From: Terriglobia bacterium | GTDB taxonomy: Bacteria; Acidobacteriota; Terriglobia; Terriglobales; Acidobacteriaceae | Reading direction: 5' to 3' | Assembly (NCBI GenBank): GCA_020072645.1 | Contig: JAIQGK010000004.1 | Location: forward strand, 148,117-212,116 | DNA length: 64,000 nucleotides | Shown: piece by piece, positions 24,828 to 33,190 of the stretch | Layout: every line of letters begins with the position of its first letter | Position numbering within the stretch: the first letter of the stretch is position 1 | The notes under the pieces: model-generated | Seen by the model: only the letters and a program-made list of their open reading frames with translations | The model's database searches: none | Told to the model about the DNA's origin: nothing | Translations under genes and position numbers: made by a program

Positions 24828-25217
24828 TTACGCAGCGACCTCGGTAGCAAGCGCTTCAATGATCGCGACGTTCTGTATCAAGTCGTGGGAGATTCGATGG
24901 CGCTGCTGGAGATATTGCGGGCTGTTGTATGAGATTGAGCATTTGCCGTTTGCGTCTTCCGCGACGAGAAGTTTCAGTGGAAGATCGATAGCGATTGAAG
25001 GTGAGGCCAGCATGAGCGGTGTACCACCCTTGGGATTGCCGAAGATTACGAGTTTCGTGTCTGGCATCTTCATGCCAATGGTTTCGGCTTCACCGCTATG
25101 ATCGATGACCGCAAAAAGCGTGATGCCACGGATGACGAGAAGCGATTTAATCTTGTTGACAGCTTCTTCCACAGTGCAATTGGCGGCTTTGGTGATGATG
25201 CCATCGGCTGAATTCAT
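24828..25217 (-). CDS. DUF302 family protein
   Basis: A 129-residue cytoplasmic protein matching the DUF302 fold: VEEAVNKIKSLLVIRGITLFAVIDHSGEAETIGMKMPDTKLVIFGNPKGGTPLM, then PSIAIDLPLKLLVAEDANGKCSISYNSPQYL. Function unknown; family members occur alone or fused to other domains. Start at ATG 25217 (GAGG five bases upstream); further upstream the frame is antisense-like sequence from the hydrolase gene. The alpha/beta hydrolase gene ends 19 bp upstream on the same strand, so the two may be co-transcribed. Confidence 0.85.
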   Translation of the reverse strand: MNSADGIITKAANCTVEEAVNKIKSLLVIRGITLFAVIDHSGEAETIGMKMPDTKLVIFGNPKGGTPLMLASPSIAIDLPLKLLVAEDANGKCSISYNSPQYLQQRHRISHDLIQNVAIIEALATEVAA

Positions 25218-25236
25218 GTTGACCTCACGCAGATAA

Positions 25237-26016
25237 TTACCGTCGAGTAAGCGAGATGAATGTGCTTTCCACCCGTTTCCAGACGCTGGAACCGGGATCG
25301 ACGATTTCAAAGTGTCCAATGTTGTGAAGCGTGATGAGCTCAACGCGTTCACCGGCTTTTTTCTTTTTGGCGGCATAAGACTGGCTGATTTCGTAAGGAA
25401 CAGAGTCGTCTGCGGTGCCGTGAATCAGTTTTTGCGTGGCTTGTGGAATCGAACGCTCGGCAGGAGAAGCTTCACGGTAATGGTCGGGTACGTCAGTGGG
25501 TGAGCCGCCCAAGAAGGCCGCGGCAGCGTCATTGCTCAGGTGCAGTTCCCAGGCGCGGCGGAGATCGAGCACGCCAGCGAGTGAAAGCACATGCGTGACG
25601 GAATGCTCAAACGCGGCAAGACAGAGAGCGAGATGGCCTCCGGCGGAGTGTCCGGCAACGCAGAGTTTTTTGAGATCGAGCCGGGCAATGGAATCATTTT
25701 TGTGTTCACGCAATGCACGGTAGGCGCTGCGGACGTCCTCAAATGTTCCGGGCCATCCGCCGCCAGGATTGCCCACGCGACGGTATTCAATGTTCCAGGT
25801 TGCGATGCCGGCCTGCTTGAGCGCGTGGCAAAGATGTCCGGCATAAGTGAGATCGTATTTGGCGCGCCAGTATCCGCCGTGAATGAAGAAGACAATGGGA
25901 TGAGGGCCTTTTCCGGCAGGAATGCGAACGTCGACGAATTGATTTGGGTCCTGGCCGTAAGGAAAGCGCAGATCGGGCTCGGGCGGTTTTTGTTCCAGGA
26001 TGGATTCGCTCTGCAC
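25237..26016 (-). CDS. Alpha/beta hydrolase, kynurenine formamidase / carboxylesterase-like
   Basis: A 259-residue hydrolase of the hormone-sensitive-lipase-like branch. Oxyanion motif FFIHGGYW near 43, nucleophile elbow GHSAGGHLAL near 123, catalytic Asp in GTADDSVP near 204 and His in IGHFEIVDP near 238. The HGGYW motif and size match bacterial arylformamidase-like enzymes, though no tryptophan-catabolism genes are nearby. No signal peptide is evident, so it is cytoplasmic. Flanked by DUF302 downstream and cydB upstream (49-bp gap), all on the same strand. Confidence 0.85.
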   Translation of the reverse strand: MQSESILEQKPPEPDLRFPYGQDPNQFVDVRIPAGKGPHPIVFFIHGGYWRAKYDLTYAGHLCHALKQAGIATWNIEYRRVGNPGGGWPGTFEDVRSAYRALREHKNDSIARLDLKKLCVAGHSAGGHLALCLAAFEHSVTHVLSLAGVLDLRRAWELHLSNDAAAAFLGGSPTDVPDHYREASPAERSIPQATQKLIHGTADDSVPYEISQSYAAKKKKAGERVELITLHNIGHFEIVDPGSSVWKRVESTFISLTRR

Positions 26017-26064
26017 GCAATGCAGTATAGAACAGCGGCGCAGGTGAGGAGGAGGAGTCGCGCT

Positions 26065-27090
26065 TTACGCCGTGACCTTTCCGCGAAACATGCGATAGAT
26101 AAAGACGAAGTAGCCGAGGGCCAGCAGCATGCCAAAGCTCCACCAAATCAGGCCATAAGACAGTGAATACGAACCTGCGGCAGCGTTGTAAACAGTGATG
26201 TTCAGTGCGGGATCAGTGGTCGAAACCAGAAGGTTGGGATAGACGGCGGCAGCCGCGCCTACAAGCATGAAAATCAAGTAAGCGCAGGAGGAAAGGAACG
26301 CGCCTTTATCTTGATTTCGACGGCGATGCAGATACATGGCGATTAAGCTCAAGGCTACTGCAACAGGAATGACATACAGCACAGGAAATCTGCGGTAGTT
26401 TGTGAGCGCGCCCGGCCGGATGGAAAGCGTGGCCCACAGACTCACAAGCGTTACCAGAACCAGAGCAGGCCAGAGCAAAGAAGCCACGCGGCGGGCTCGC
26501 GAGTTGAGATCGCCGGAAGTTTTTACTGCGACATAATGCGCGCCGTGAATAGTTAAGGCAATCAGAGCCAGCACGCCGGCGATGACGGTGTACCAGTCTA
26601 AAATTCCGGGTTCGGCGCCGGTGCGCCAGTTGGTCCAGAGAGGAAGGAAAAAGTAACCTTCATTATTCAGAGGTACACCTCGAATCACATTGCCCAGAGC
26701 AGCACCGTAGAAAATCGCAAGCAGAATGCTGGAGAGCGCGAAGCAGCCGTCAAAGAAGCCGCGCCACACAGTTCCTTCAAGGTGCATACGTAGCTCAATG
26801 CCAATGCCGCGCAGGATGAGGAGCCATAGAACGATCATCAGCGGAAGATAAAACCCGCTGAAGCCGGAAGCATAAAGCAGCGGAAAGGCAAAGTACAAAG
26901 TTCCGCCGCCGGCCAGAAGCCAGACTTCATTGCCGTCCCACACTGGGCCGATAGTGCGGATTATGGTGCGCCGTTCCTGATCAGTTTTGGCGATGAACAG
27001 ATGCAGAACGCCGGCGCCGAGATCGAAACCATCGAGAACGACATATGCGGTGATCATTACCGCCACGAGCCAGAACCATATGAAGAGCAT
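26065..27090 (-). CDS. cydB: Cytochrome bd ubiquinol oxidase subunit II
   Basis: Membrane subunit pairing with CydA in the bd-type terminal oxidase, which reduces O2 with quinol electrons at high affinity and without proton pumping. At 341 residues with about eight hydrophobic helices it is full length. Family signatures: VVLDGFDLGAGVL in helix 1, GPVWDGNEVWLLAGGG near 50 and LRGIGIELR near 94. ATG is preceded by AGGAGA. It lies 13 bp downstream of cydA. No cydX-like small ORF was recognised after it. Confidence 0.95.
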   Translation of the reverse strand: MLFIWFWLVAVMITAYVVLDGFDLGAGVLHLFIAKTDQERRTIIRTIGPVWDGNEVWLLAGGGTLYFAFPLLYASGFSGFYLPLMIVLWLLILRGIGIELRMHLEGTVWRGFFDGCFALSSILLAIFYGAALGNVIRGVPLNNEGYFFLPLWTNWRTGAEPGILDWYTVIAGVLALIALTIHGAHYVAVKTSGDLNSRARRVASLLWPALVLVTLVSLWATLSIRPGALTNYRRFPVLYVIPVAVALSLIAMYLHRRRNQDKGAFLSSCAYLIFMLVGAAAAVYPNLLVSTTDPALNITVYNAAAGSYSLSYGLIWWSFGMLLALGYFVFIYRMFRGKVTA

Positions 27091-27103
27091 GCGTCGATTT
27101 CTC

Positions 27104-28465
27104 CTAGGCTACCGTGTACGGATTGCCGGCATTCACATTTTCGGTGGTTGCGTCCGGGCCATGTGCAATTTCGCGATTGACAAGCACCAGAAACAGAATC
27201 GCCAGCACGGTGTAAATTCCCATGAAGCCGAGCAGCGTAAACAATCCGTTGCCGGCATGAACGTATTTCGAGTAGCCCTCGCTGGTGCGCATAAGTCCAT
27301 AGACAAGCCAGGGCTGGCGACCAATTTCGGCGGTCATCCATCCGGCGGTGTTGGCGATATATGGCAGCGGCAGGCAGAGCATAATGATCCAGAGCAGCCA
27401 GCGCGATTCATACAATTTCTTGCGCCAAAGCAGGAACGCAGCCGCAGCCATTACTGCGATGAAGATTGTTCCGAGTCCGGCCATGATGTGATAGCTGTAA
27501 TACAGCAGCGGAATATTCGTAGGCCATTGGTCTTTAGGAAATTCATTCAGGCCTTTGACTTCAGCCGTGCTGGTGCCGTAAATCAGGAAGCTCAGGACCT
27601 TGTTGACGACCAGCGGATTGTCAATGCGCTGATGCTCTTCGTCGGGCTGGCCCAGGATTACCATGGGCGCGCCATTTTCAGTCTTGAAGAGACCTTCCAT
27701 CGCCGCTGTAGTTACTGGCTGGTTGCGCGCCATGTATTTTCCGTGAAGATCGCCCGTGGGGAAAATTTGCAGCGCGGAGAAAATCAATCCGGCAATTACT
27801 CCCACACGCACAAAGACGCGCGCATGATTGATAAATTTTCCTTCCAGCAGGTAATAAGCACCCACGCCGGCCATCACAAACGCTCCGGTAATTACGGCGC
27901 CGCTCATGTTGTGCGCATATTGCAGGATCGCCCACGGGTTCAGCAGCAGTCCCCAGAAACTGATTACCTGGAAGCTGCCGTCGGCCGCGCGCTGGAATGC
28001 CACGGGATGTTGCATCCATGCGTCGGTCACGATGATGAAGTAACCGGAGAGCCACGATCCAAAAAATACCAGAAAGGCAGCCCACCAATGGCCTTTAGGA
28101 GTGAGACGTTTTTCTCCGAACAGAAAAAGCCCAAGAAAGGCCGATTCAAGGAAGAAGGAGAACACGCCTTCCATCACGAGCGGCTGGCCGATCACGCCTC
28201 CGGTCACGCGCGCAAAGTGCGACCAGTTGGTGCCGAACTCAAATTCCATGGGAATCCCAGTGACGACGCCGAGAATGAAGTTGATGCCAAAGATTCTTGC
28301 CCAGAAACGCGCAGACTGATTGTAGATTTCATTGTGGGTACGCAGCGCCAGCGTTTTCAGCACCACAATCAAGAGCGCCAACCCCATGGTGAGCTGCGGA
28401 AACAGATAATGAAATGTTGCGGTAAAGGCGAAATGCAGCCGGTGAATCAGCAACGCACTATCCAT
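27104..28465 (-). CDS. cydA: Cytochrome bd ubiquinol oxidase subunit I
   Basis: Carries the three hemes and the quinol site of the bd oxidase. Full length at 453 residues. Heme-ligand His19 lies in ATFHYLFPQLT, the second helix pair has VTGIPMEFEFGTNW, and GRQPWLVYGLMRT carries the conserved GRQPW. The region between helices 6 and 7 is short, so it resembles the cyanide-insensitive or short Q-loop type. GGGAG lies five bases before the ATG. A perfect Crp/Fnr-type palindrome lies 122 bp upstream, consistent with oxygen- or cAMP-linked control. The operon with cydB is clear. Confidence 0.95.
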   Translation of the reverse strand: MDSALLIHRLHFAFTATFHYLFPQLTMGLALLIVVLKTLALRTHNEIYNQSARFWARIFGINFILGVVTGIPMEFEFGTNWSHFARVTGGVIGQPLVMEGVFSFFLESAFLGLFLFGEKRLTPKGHWWAAFLVFFGSWLSGYFIIVTDAWMQHPVAFQRAADGSFQVISFWGLLLNPWAILQYAHNMSGAVITGAFVMAGVGAYYLLEGKFINHARVFVRVGVIAGLIFSALQIFPTGDLHGKYMARNQPVTTAAMEGLFKTENGAPMVILGQPDEEHQRIDNPLVVNKVLSFLIYGTSTAEVKGLNEFPKDQWPTNIPLLYYSYHIMAGLGTIFIAVMAAAAFLLWRKKLYESRWLLWIIMLCLPLPYIANTAGWMTAEIGRQPWLVYGLMRTSEGYSKYVHAGNGLFTLLGFMGIYTVLAILFLVLVNREIAHGPDATTENVNAGNPYTVA

Positions 28466-28586
28466 TCATGCTCCCTTATTGGCATGGGCCTGCGTGCAGC
28501 TTGTGAGCGAACACACAATCGTATGGCGCGCTGCACGCACACGCAATGCCGTCTGCAAAAATTAAATAGGACCTGACAGCCGACGC

Positions 28587-28602
28587 TGTGATTTATCTCA
28601 CA
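28587..28602. promoter_or_regulatory. Crp/Fnr-family operator upstream of cydAB
   Basis: TGTGATTTATCTCACA is a perfect TGTGA-N6-TCACA palindrome, the Crp consensus, which some Fnr-like regulators also bind. It lies upstream of cydA, the only gene firing from this gap; the adjacent YVTN gene ends here. The regulator itself is not in the window. Confidence 0.7.
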
Positions 28603-28658
28603 CTGCCCCGCGCTGCACCTGTGTTCATCGATGGATACGTAATCCGGCGGTTTTGGAT

Positions 28659-29705
28659 TCAGTGGCTGCCAGTTGGCTCATACACAATCATCCGTGCTAC
28701 CGGTTTGCCATCCTCTTCTTGTTCCGGTGCGTACACGCGATGGGTCCGTTCATCTACGGCAAGGCTATGCACTTTGTGTTGCACACGAAAATCTTCCAGC
28801 TTGCGAAAATGATCAGGATCGTCTTCCTGAATAACCGAAATCGCCCCGCTGTAACAGGCCACATAAATGCGTTTGAGGCCGGGATCGTACTTGATTACGT
28901 CGCAGCCCTCGGCGATGGGCAGTGCGGTGACCACGCGGTGTTTGTCGAGATCGATCACCGCCATCAGATTGTTGTCTTCACAAACCAGGAACGCGCGACG
29001 GTGCTCGGCGTCCAGCGCCATGCCGTGATTGCCCTTGCATGGATGGACTTCATATGCCGGCGTTTTGACCTTGTCCGTTGCCGGATCAATCACGGTCATC
29101 GTGTCGAGTTCCTGCAGATTGACGTAAATGAGCTTGGCCACGGGATCGTACTGCGGCATTCCCGTTTCACTTTTGAAGTTCAGTGTGTTCACGATTTTGT
29201 CAGTCTGAACGTTCACCACAATTTCAGTCCGGGCGCGCTCATCAGAAACATAAAGTTTATGAAACGGTGGAGCGTAAGCGCTGCCATCCGGCTTTTCCTG
29301 TGCGGGAAGCTTGGCTATGACTTTGCCCTGGCGCAAATCAATCACGCCGATCTTTTTTTCATGCCAGTCTGACGTGTAGACCTTCTTTAGCTCTGGGACA
29401 AACTCCACGCCTTCAACACCCGGCACATCGGGGATTGTCTTCACTACTTTGTTCGTTTTGAGATCAATCACGTAAAGCAATCCTGCCCCAAGATGCGCGG
29501 AAAGAAGATAGTCATCGTCGTAATCGATTGTCAGATAGTCGAAGCGTTTTCCTGGAGGACCGGGCAGGTCAATGGTCGCGATTTGTTGCAGGGTAGTTTT
29601 AGAGGCGGGAGCAACCGCGGCGGCTGTAGGATGCAGCATCTTCGTCCCGAATAACGTGAGCCCCGCCAAGGCCACCAGAACTGCCATGAAAACTGTTCGT
29701 CTCAT
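28659..29705 (-). CDS. Secreted YVTN-type beta-propeller protein
   Basis: A 348-residue exported propeller. Signal peptide MRRTVFMAVLVALAGLTLFG, then repeated blades such as GLLYVIDLKTNKVVKTIPDVPG, KIGVIDLRQGKVIAKLPA, MTVIDPATDKVKTPAYE, LMAVIDLDKHRVVTALPIAEG and RIYVACYSGAISVIQED. These match the YncE/YVTN family of Gram-negative periplasmic proteins. Substrate or ligand unknown. It lies downstream of TauE and the hemerythrin gene on the same strand (77-bp gap), so it may be at the end of that transcript. Confidence 0.85.
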   Translation of the reverse strand: MRRTVFMAVLVALAGLTLFGTKMLHPTAAAVAPASKTTLQQIATIDLPGPPGKRFDYLTIDYDDDYLLSAHLGAGLLYVIDLKTNKVVKTIPDVPGVEGVEFVPELKKVYTSDWHEKKIGVIDLRQGKVIAKLPAQEKPDGSAYAPPFHKLYVSDERARTEIVVNVQTDKIVNTLNFKSETGMPQYDPVAKLIYVNLQELDTMTVIDPATDKVKTPAYEVHPCKGNHGMALDAEHRRAFLVCEDNNLMAVIDLDKHRVVTALPIAEGCDVIKYDPGLKRIYVACYSGAISVIQEDDPDHFRKLEDFRVQHKVHSLAVDERTHRVYAPEQEEDGKPVARMIVYEPTGSH

Positions 29706-29782
29706 CGATTTCGTCCCCTACTATTCCATGTCCGCAGAAGCTATCCAGCTTATAGGATCGCCGACAGTGTGCGTCGCAGAAC

Positions 29783-30508
29783 TTACTTCCCCACGCTGCT
29801 CAGCATGACAATTCCCAGGGCAAATATCAGTAACGAAACCAGCCGCCTGAAATAATTTTCAGGAATGCGTGCCAGAACCCGCCCTCCGGCCAACGTTCCA
29901 ATGATGACGCCGGCTGCCATAATTGCGATTGAAGCTGCTAGTCTATGCACGGTTTCCGGGCTGGTAAAGAAGTAGATTGGCATGCGCGCTCCATCGACAA
30001 TCAGCGCGATCGCCGTGGCCGTGGCGACAAAAGTCTTGGCTTCAAGATTGAATCCGAGCATGGCCGCGGAACGGACGCCGCCCTGGTTGCCGACGAGTCC
30101 GCCAAGCAATCCTGAGAGCGCGCCGCCAAGCCAGGCTATTTTTTTGCCAAAGCGCATTTTCTTTGAGAGTCCGGTGAGCCCCATGAATCCGGCAAACACC
30201 AAGAGTCCACCAAGAATGTAAGCCAGAGCAGGACTGCTGAAGCGCGAGCCCAGCCATGCGCCCAGCAAACCGCCACCAGCACTGGCAATGCCAAAATTCT
30301 TGAGCAGATGGCGGTCGATCTTGTGGCGCAAGTTCCAGAAGCGAATGCTGGTGGCCAGCAGGTGCGGTATCGACACCGCGACCACCGCTTCCTTGGTCCC
30401 CACACTCAAGGCGAGCAGCGGCGTCAGCACACTGCCGATACCGAAGCCGGACAGCGCAGCAATCGCGCCACCCAGAATCGCCGCAACAAAGAGCAGTGCC
30501 GCTGTCAT
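29783..30508 (-). CDS. TauE/SafE-family membrane permease
   Basis: A 241-residue integral membrane protein with about eight hydrophobic segments. Family blocks: GGAIAALSGFGIGSVLTPLLAL near the start, and the second-half repeat LSGLLGGLVGNQGGVRSAAML. Family members export or import sulfite, sulfoacetate and other organosulfonates or C1 anions; the substrate here cannot be read. The ATG overlaps the stop of the upstream Tat-hemerythrin gene by four bases, so the two are translationally coupled. Confidence 0.85.
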   Translation of the reverse strand: MTAALLFVAAILGGAIAALSGFGIGSVLTPLLALSVGTKEAVVAVSIPHLLATSIRFWNLRHKIDRHLLKNFGIASAGGGLLGAWLGSRFSSPALAYILGGLLVFAGFMGLTGLSKKMRFGKKIAWLGGALSGLLGGLVGNQGGVRSAAMLGFNLEAKTFVATATAIALIVDGARMPIYFFTSPETVHRLAASIAIMAAGVIIGTLAGGRVLARIPENYFRRLVSLLIFALGIVMLSSVGK

Positions 30509-31215
30509 TTAGCCGGTGGGAGCGACGGCGTGAACTGGGCAATATCGTAGATGCCGAATTGTTTTTCCAGTTCGGTTACCTTGTCCACAGCCATATCAAA
30601 GCCGTCGCCGCCAAAGGTCTTGCGCTCAATGCCCTCAAACTGCTCGCCCATGGCGTCATACTCATGTTTGCTCACCACTTTGTGCAACGCCGGGAAGAGC
30701 ACTGTATCTTCACGCGCCTCATGTGGCCGATACATGCGGTTGAAGGCAGCCAGCGACGTGCGAAGCGTCTCGTTGTCATTGCCCTTTGCCGCGGCCATGA
30801 TTCTTTCCGTCACACGCCGTCCCATAGCGTGCTGCGCCCGCAGGTTTGTGGTCAACTCAATCAATTTGCCCGCCTGTTCAAAGCGGGGAAAAATATGATC
30901 TTCTTCCAGCTTCTCGTGGTAATCCTCAATAAAGCTCTTGATGATGCCGGCCGCGTTGGTCACAACAGCTGGGTCGAATTTTTCATTGGCTTGTATGCGG
31001 CGGAGAGCTTCGTCGTAAATCAGCAGAACGCGATTGAGCACTCCATGCTCGCGCATCAGGTCTTCGTTGGTGGAAACGTCTTCGTCTGCTTCCTCTTTTT
31101 TCTTAGCGGCTTTTTTGGGAGCTTTCTGTTGAGCCAGCGCTGAAAGCGGCACTAACAGGGAAGATCCGGCTACAGTGGAAGTTCCAATCAGAAAATCGCG
31201 GCGTGATGTTTTCAT
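30505..31215 (-). CDS. Tat-exported hemerythrin HHE-domain protein
   Basis: An exported di-iron hemerythrin-like protein. N-terminus MKTSRRDFLIGTSTVAGSSLL is a textbook Tat signal (SRRDFL), followed by a Lys-rich linker (KAPKKAAKKKEEA). The four-helix domain keeps the ligand pattern: REHGVL, DYHEKLEEDHIFPRFE, RAQHAM and HEAREDTVLFPAL. Such domains bind O2 or NO or sense iron. Start at ATG 31215; the 15 bases upstream begin with TTG and are not needed. Coupled to TauE by a 4-base overlap and 11 bp downstream of the Met/His-rich outer-membrane protein gene. Confidence 0.88.
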   Translation of the reverse strand: MKTSRRDFLIGTSTVAGSSLLVPLSALAQQKAPKKAAKKKEEADEDVSTNEDLMREHGVLNRVLLIYDEALRRIQANEKFDPAVVTNAAGIIKSFIEDYHEKLEEDHIFPRFEQAGKLIELTTNLRAQHAMGRRVTERIMAAAKGNDNETLRTSLAAFNRMYRPHEAREDTVLFPALHKVVSKHEYDAMGEQFEGIERKTFGGDGFDMAVDKVTELEKQFGIYDIAQFTPSLPPAK

Positions 31216-31226
31216 TGTTCGGGTCC

Positions 31227-32597
31227 TCAATGAGGATGCGCGTTGCCTTTGGGGCGCACCCGCATAAACAATATAACTCCCACGGGATGCTGCCCGTAAA
31301 TGGGTGTAAGAAAATCAGGCTTGCCATAGAACGTTACCTGAGCGCCCAGTGCGGTTGAAAGGCCTGGAATGAGCGGGAAGTCGTGGTCGTATCCCGCGGT
31401 GTACGCCTGGATTCGAGCAAGAAACTGTTCGTCGAATCCCGGCGGTTCAGCCTGCTTGCCCAGCAGCAACTCGCTGCTGCGGTCCGCGCTTTCGATTCGT
31501 GTCCACACATGGTTGCGCTCTGCGAATTGCAAAGTAGATTCCGCCAGGTATCCGTTGGCGATCTGCCCACTCTGCAACACGCGATTACGGCCCCACAACA
31601 GCGTGGAAGCCCATCTGCCTTTGGTGAATGGACGGTTATAGCTTATTGAGGCGGTCATGCGTTGAACATCGTCTTCCGGATGTAATTGCTCTGGACTAGT
31701 GAGATGCGCAAAGGAATATTGCGCACTCCAGTTCTGGCCCGGCTGTACGGTAAGGCGGCTCGACCATGAGTCGATTGCGCCAGAATCTATGTCCCAGCGA
31801 AACTCGTCCGGCTCGCGACCATGAAAGCCTGAAAACTCAATGCGGGCCATTTTAAAAGCGAGGCCACCGGTGACCACGTCATCCGCAATGTGCGTGGAGT
31901 CCTGAAGGTGGTGGCCGAGCGTGGCCACGGGGTCCTCTGAAGCTGAGGCGCGATGCGCGTAAGCGCTTGGCCCCATTGCTGGATCGCCCACGGGCGCTGC
32001 ATACAACGATAGCAGCGCATTTTCGCCGAGCCGCAAATCGTACAGCGCGGCCAGCTCCATGATGAAGTCATGCGGATGCTGGCCGTCATTAATCGGCTTG
32101 CCGAACGCTGTCTCGCCTTGCTGGAAAAGAAGCGGATAGAAGCGCTGCGTCACTGTGGCGGGTTCCAGGCTGAGCATGGTTCGTAATGTGAGTTCACCCC
32201 GGCCAATCTGGCGCTGTGCCATGGGCATGAACCAGCCGGTGGAAAAAATTTTGTCATAGCCGCGCGCCCCGCTTTGCTGCAATGCGCTCAGGAATGCCGC
32301 GCCATGAAACATGAACATCCATTTGCCGTGAACGCGCATGATCATAGGCCCGTCGGTCGAGTTGGGCTGCGCGGACGTGCCTGCCGTGTCGTGAAGCAGG
32401 ATTTCGTTAATGAACGTCATCGGCTGCTCGTGCGTCGAACTATGTTGCATGCCCGGCATATCTTGCATGGTCTCATCCAGAGCCGGGGTTGGACTCGCGC
32501 TGTGTTGATGTGGCGATGATGGCGTGTTCTGACCGAAGACCATAGCCGAAAACAGAAGAAACAAAATAATTAGGACAGATAAAGGCGAACGCTTCAT
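31227..32597 (-). CDS. Outer-membrane beta-rich protein with Met/His-rich N-terminus
   Basis: A 456-residue exported protein (signal MKRSPLSVLIILFLLFSAMVFG). The mature N-terminus is rich in Met, His, Asp and Pro (SPHQHSASP, TMQDMPGMQHSSTHEQPM), a pattern seen in copper-resistance proteins such as CopB. The remainder has alternating strands and aromatic residues, with repeated segments such as LTLRTMLSLEP, WSSRLTVQPGQNWSAQYSF and RWASTLLWGRNR, and ends like an outer-membrane barrel (VGVILFMRVRP). AAGGA precedes the ATG. It shares a transcript with the hemerythrin and TauE genes. A metal role is inference from the N-terminus and neighbours. Confidence 0.75.
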   Translation of the reverse strand: MKRSPLSVLIILFLLFSAMVFGQNTPSSPHQHSASPTPALDETMQDMPGMQHSSTHEQPMTFINEILLHDTAGTSAQPNSTDGPMIMRVHGKWMFMFHGAAFLSALQQSGARGYDKIFSTGWFMPMAQRQIGRGELTLRTMLSLEPATVTQRFYPLLFQQGETAFGKPINDGQHPHDFIMELAALYDLRLGENALLSLYAAPVGDPAMGPSAYAHRASASEDPVATLGHHLQDSTHIADDVVTGGLAFKMARIEFSGFHGREPDEFRWDIDSGAIDSWSSRLTVQPGQNWSAQYSFAHLTSPEQLHPEDDVQRMTASISYNRPFTKGRWASTLLWGRNRVLQSGQIANGYLAESTLQFAERNHVWTRIESADRSSELLLGKQAEPPGFDEQFLARIQAYTAGYDHDFPLIPGLSTALGAQVTFYGKPDFLTPIYGQHPVGVILFMRVRPKGNAHPH

Positions 32598-32695
32598 TTC
32601 GATCCTTGCCGCTCTGCTTGAGCCCCTGTAAAAAGTGACAGCTGACCTGAAAGTTACAAATGGATATACCAAGGGGAAGATAGAGAAACCAAGAA

Positions 32696-33064
32696 TCAGA
32701 TGCGAAGCACCAGCGGTTTGTGAGGCGGTGAAAAAGAGGCAGGGAAATCGGTAGAGAAAGTCGGGAAAGAGCGCGACGCTGCAGTCAGGTCCAAAAAGTT
32801 TCCGTTCAGGGCGAGCGGCGCAGGCGTAACCGCTGCGCTCAAAAGCGCGTCAGGAAAATGATTGCCGCTGCAGCAGACGTGGCTGGGAGAGGGAGCATGT
32901 GGAGTCGGCGGCACGGATTCATGACATCCCCCGCCATGCTGTTCAGACTGTGTGGATGTGAGTGGTTGAATGCCAGGCGTGCAGGCTGCTTGCAGTGCAA
33001 GGCAGGTTATCGCCGTGAATGCGGCAACTCTCGCCATCGCGCGAAACATCGAACTAAAACCCAT
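32696..33064 (-). CDS. Small secreted Cys/His-rich protein (A)
   Basis: A 122-residue exported protein with an N-terminal hydrophobic signal (MARVAAFTAITCLALQAA). Its short mature section has CxH-type residues: HGGGCHESV and then SHVCCSGNHFPDALL. The CC-[ST]-x-[NG]-H motif is shared with the small protein at 40063-40449. The C-terminus is Pro/Ser/Phe-rich and ends PPHKPLVLRI. It is transcribed away from the efflux operon, with a shared divergent promoter region of about 125 bp. A metal-sensing or metal-binding role is plausible but unproven. Confidence 0.6.
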   Translation of the reverse strand: MGFSSMFRAMARVAAFTAITCLALQAACTPGIQPLTSTQSEQHGGGCHESVPPTPHAPSPSHVCCSGNHFPDALLSAAVTPAPLALNGNFLDLTAASRSFPTFSTDFPASFSPPHKPLVLRI

Positions 33065-33190
33065 GTGCAGCTCTCAAAGCCATGCCTTGAATCTTGATTC
33101 TACTTCATGGAGACGTCTGCCGCCTGGGTAGCCGTTCTATGTTGGGTTTTCGAAAAACGTATACTGTTGGCGCTAGCAGGAGGGGTCACC

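Noticed and set aside
26987-28576. Plus-strand open frame of 529 codons opposite cydAB
   Set aside because: Antisense to two clearly recognised oxidase subunits; His/Gln/Arg-rich composition typical of shadow frames.
31227-32597. Calling the Met/His-rich outer-membrane protein CopB
   Set aside because: Only the short N-terminal composition resembles CopB; the remaining sequence does not give a confident family match.
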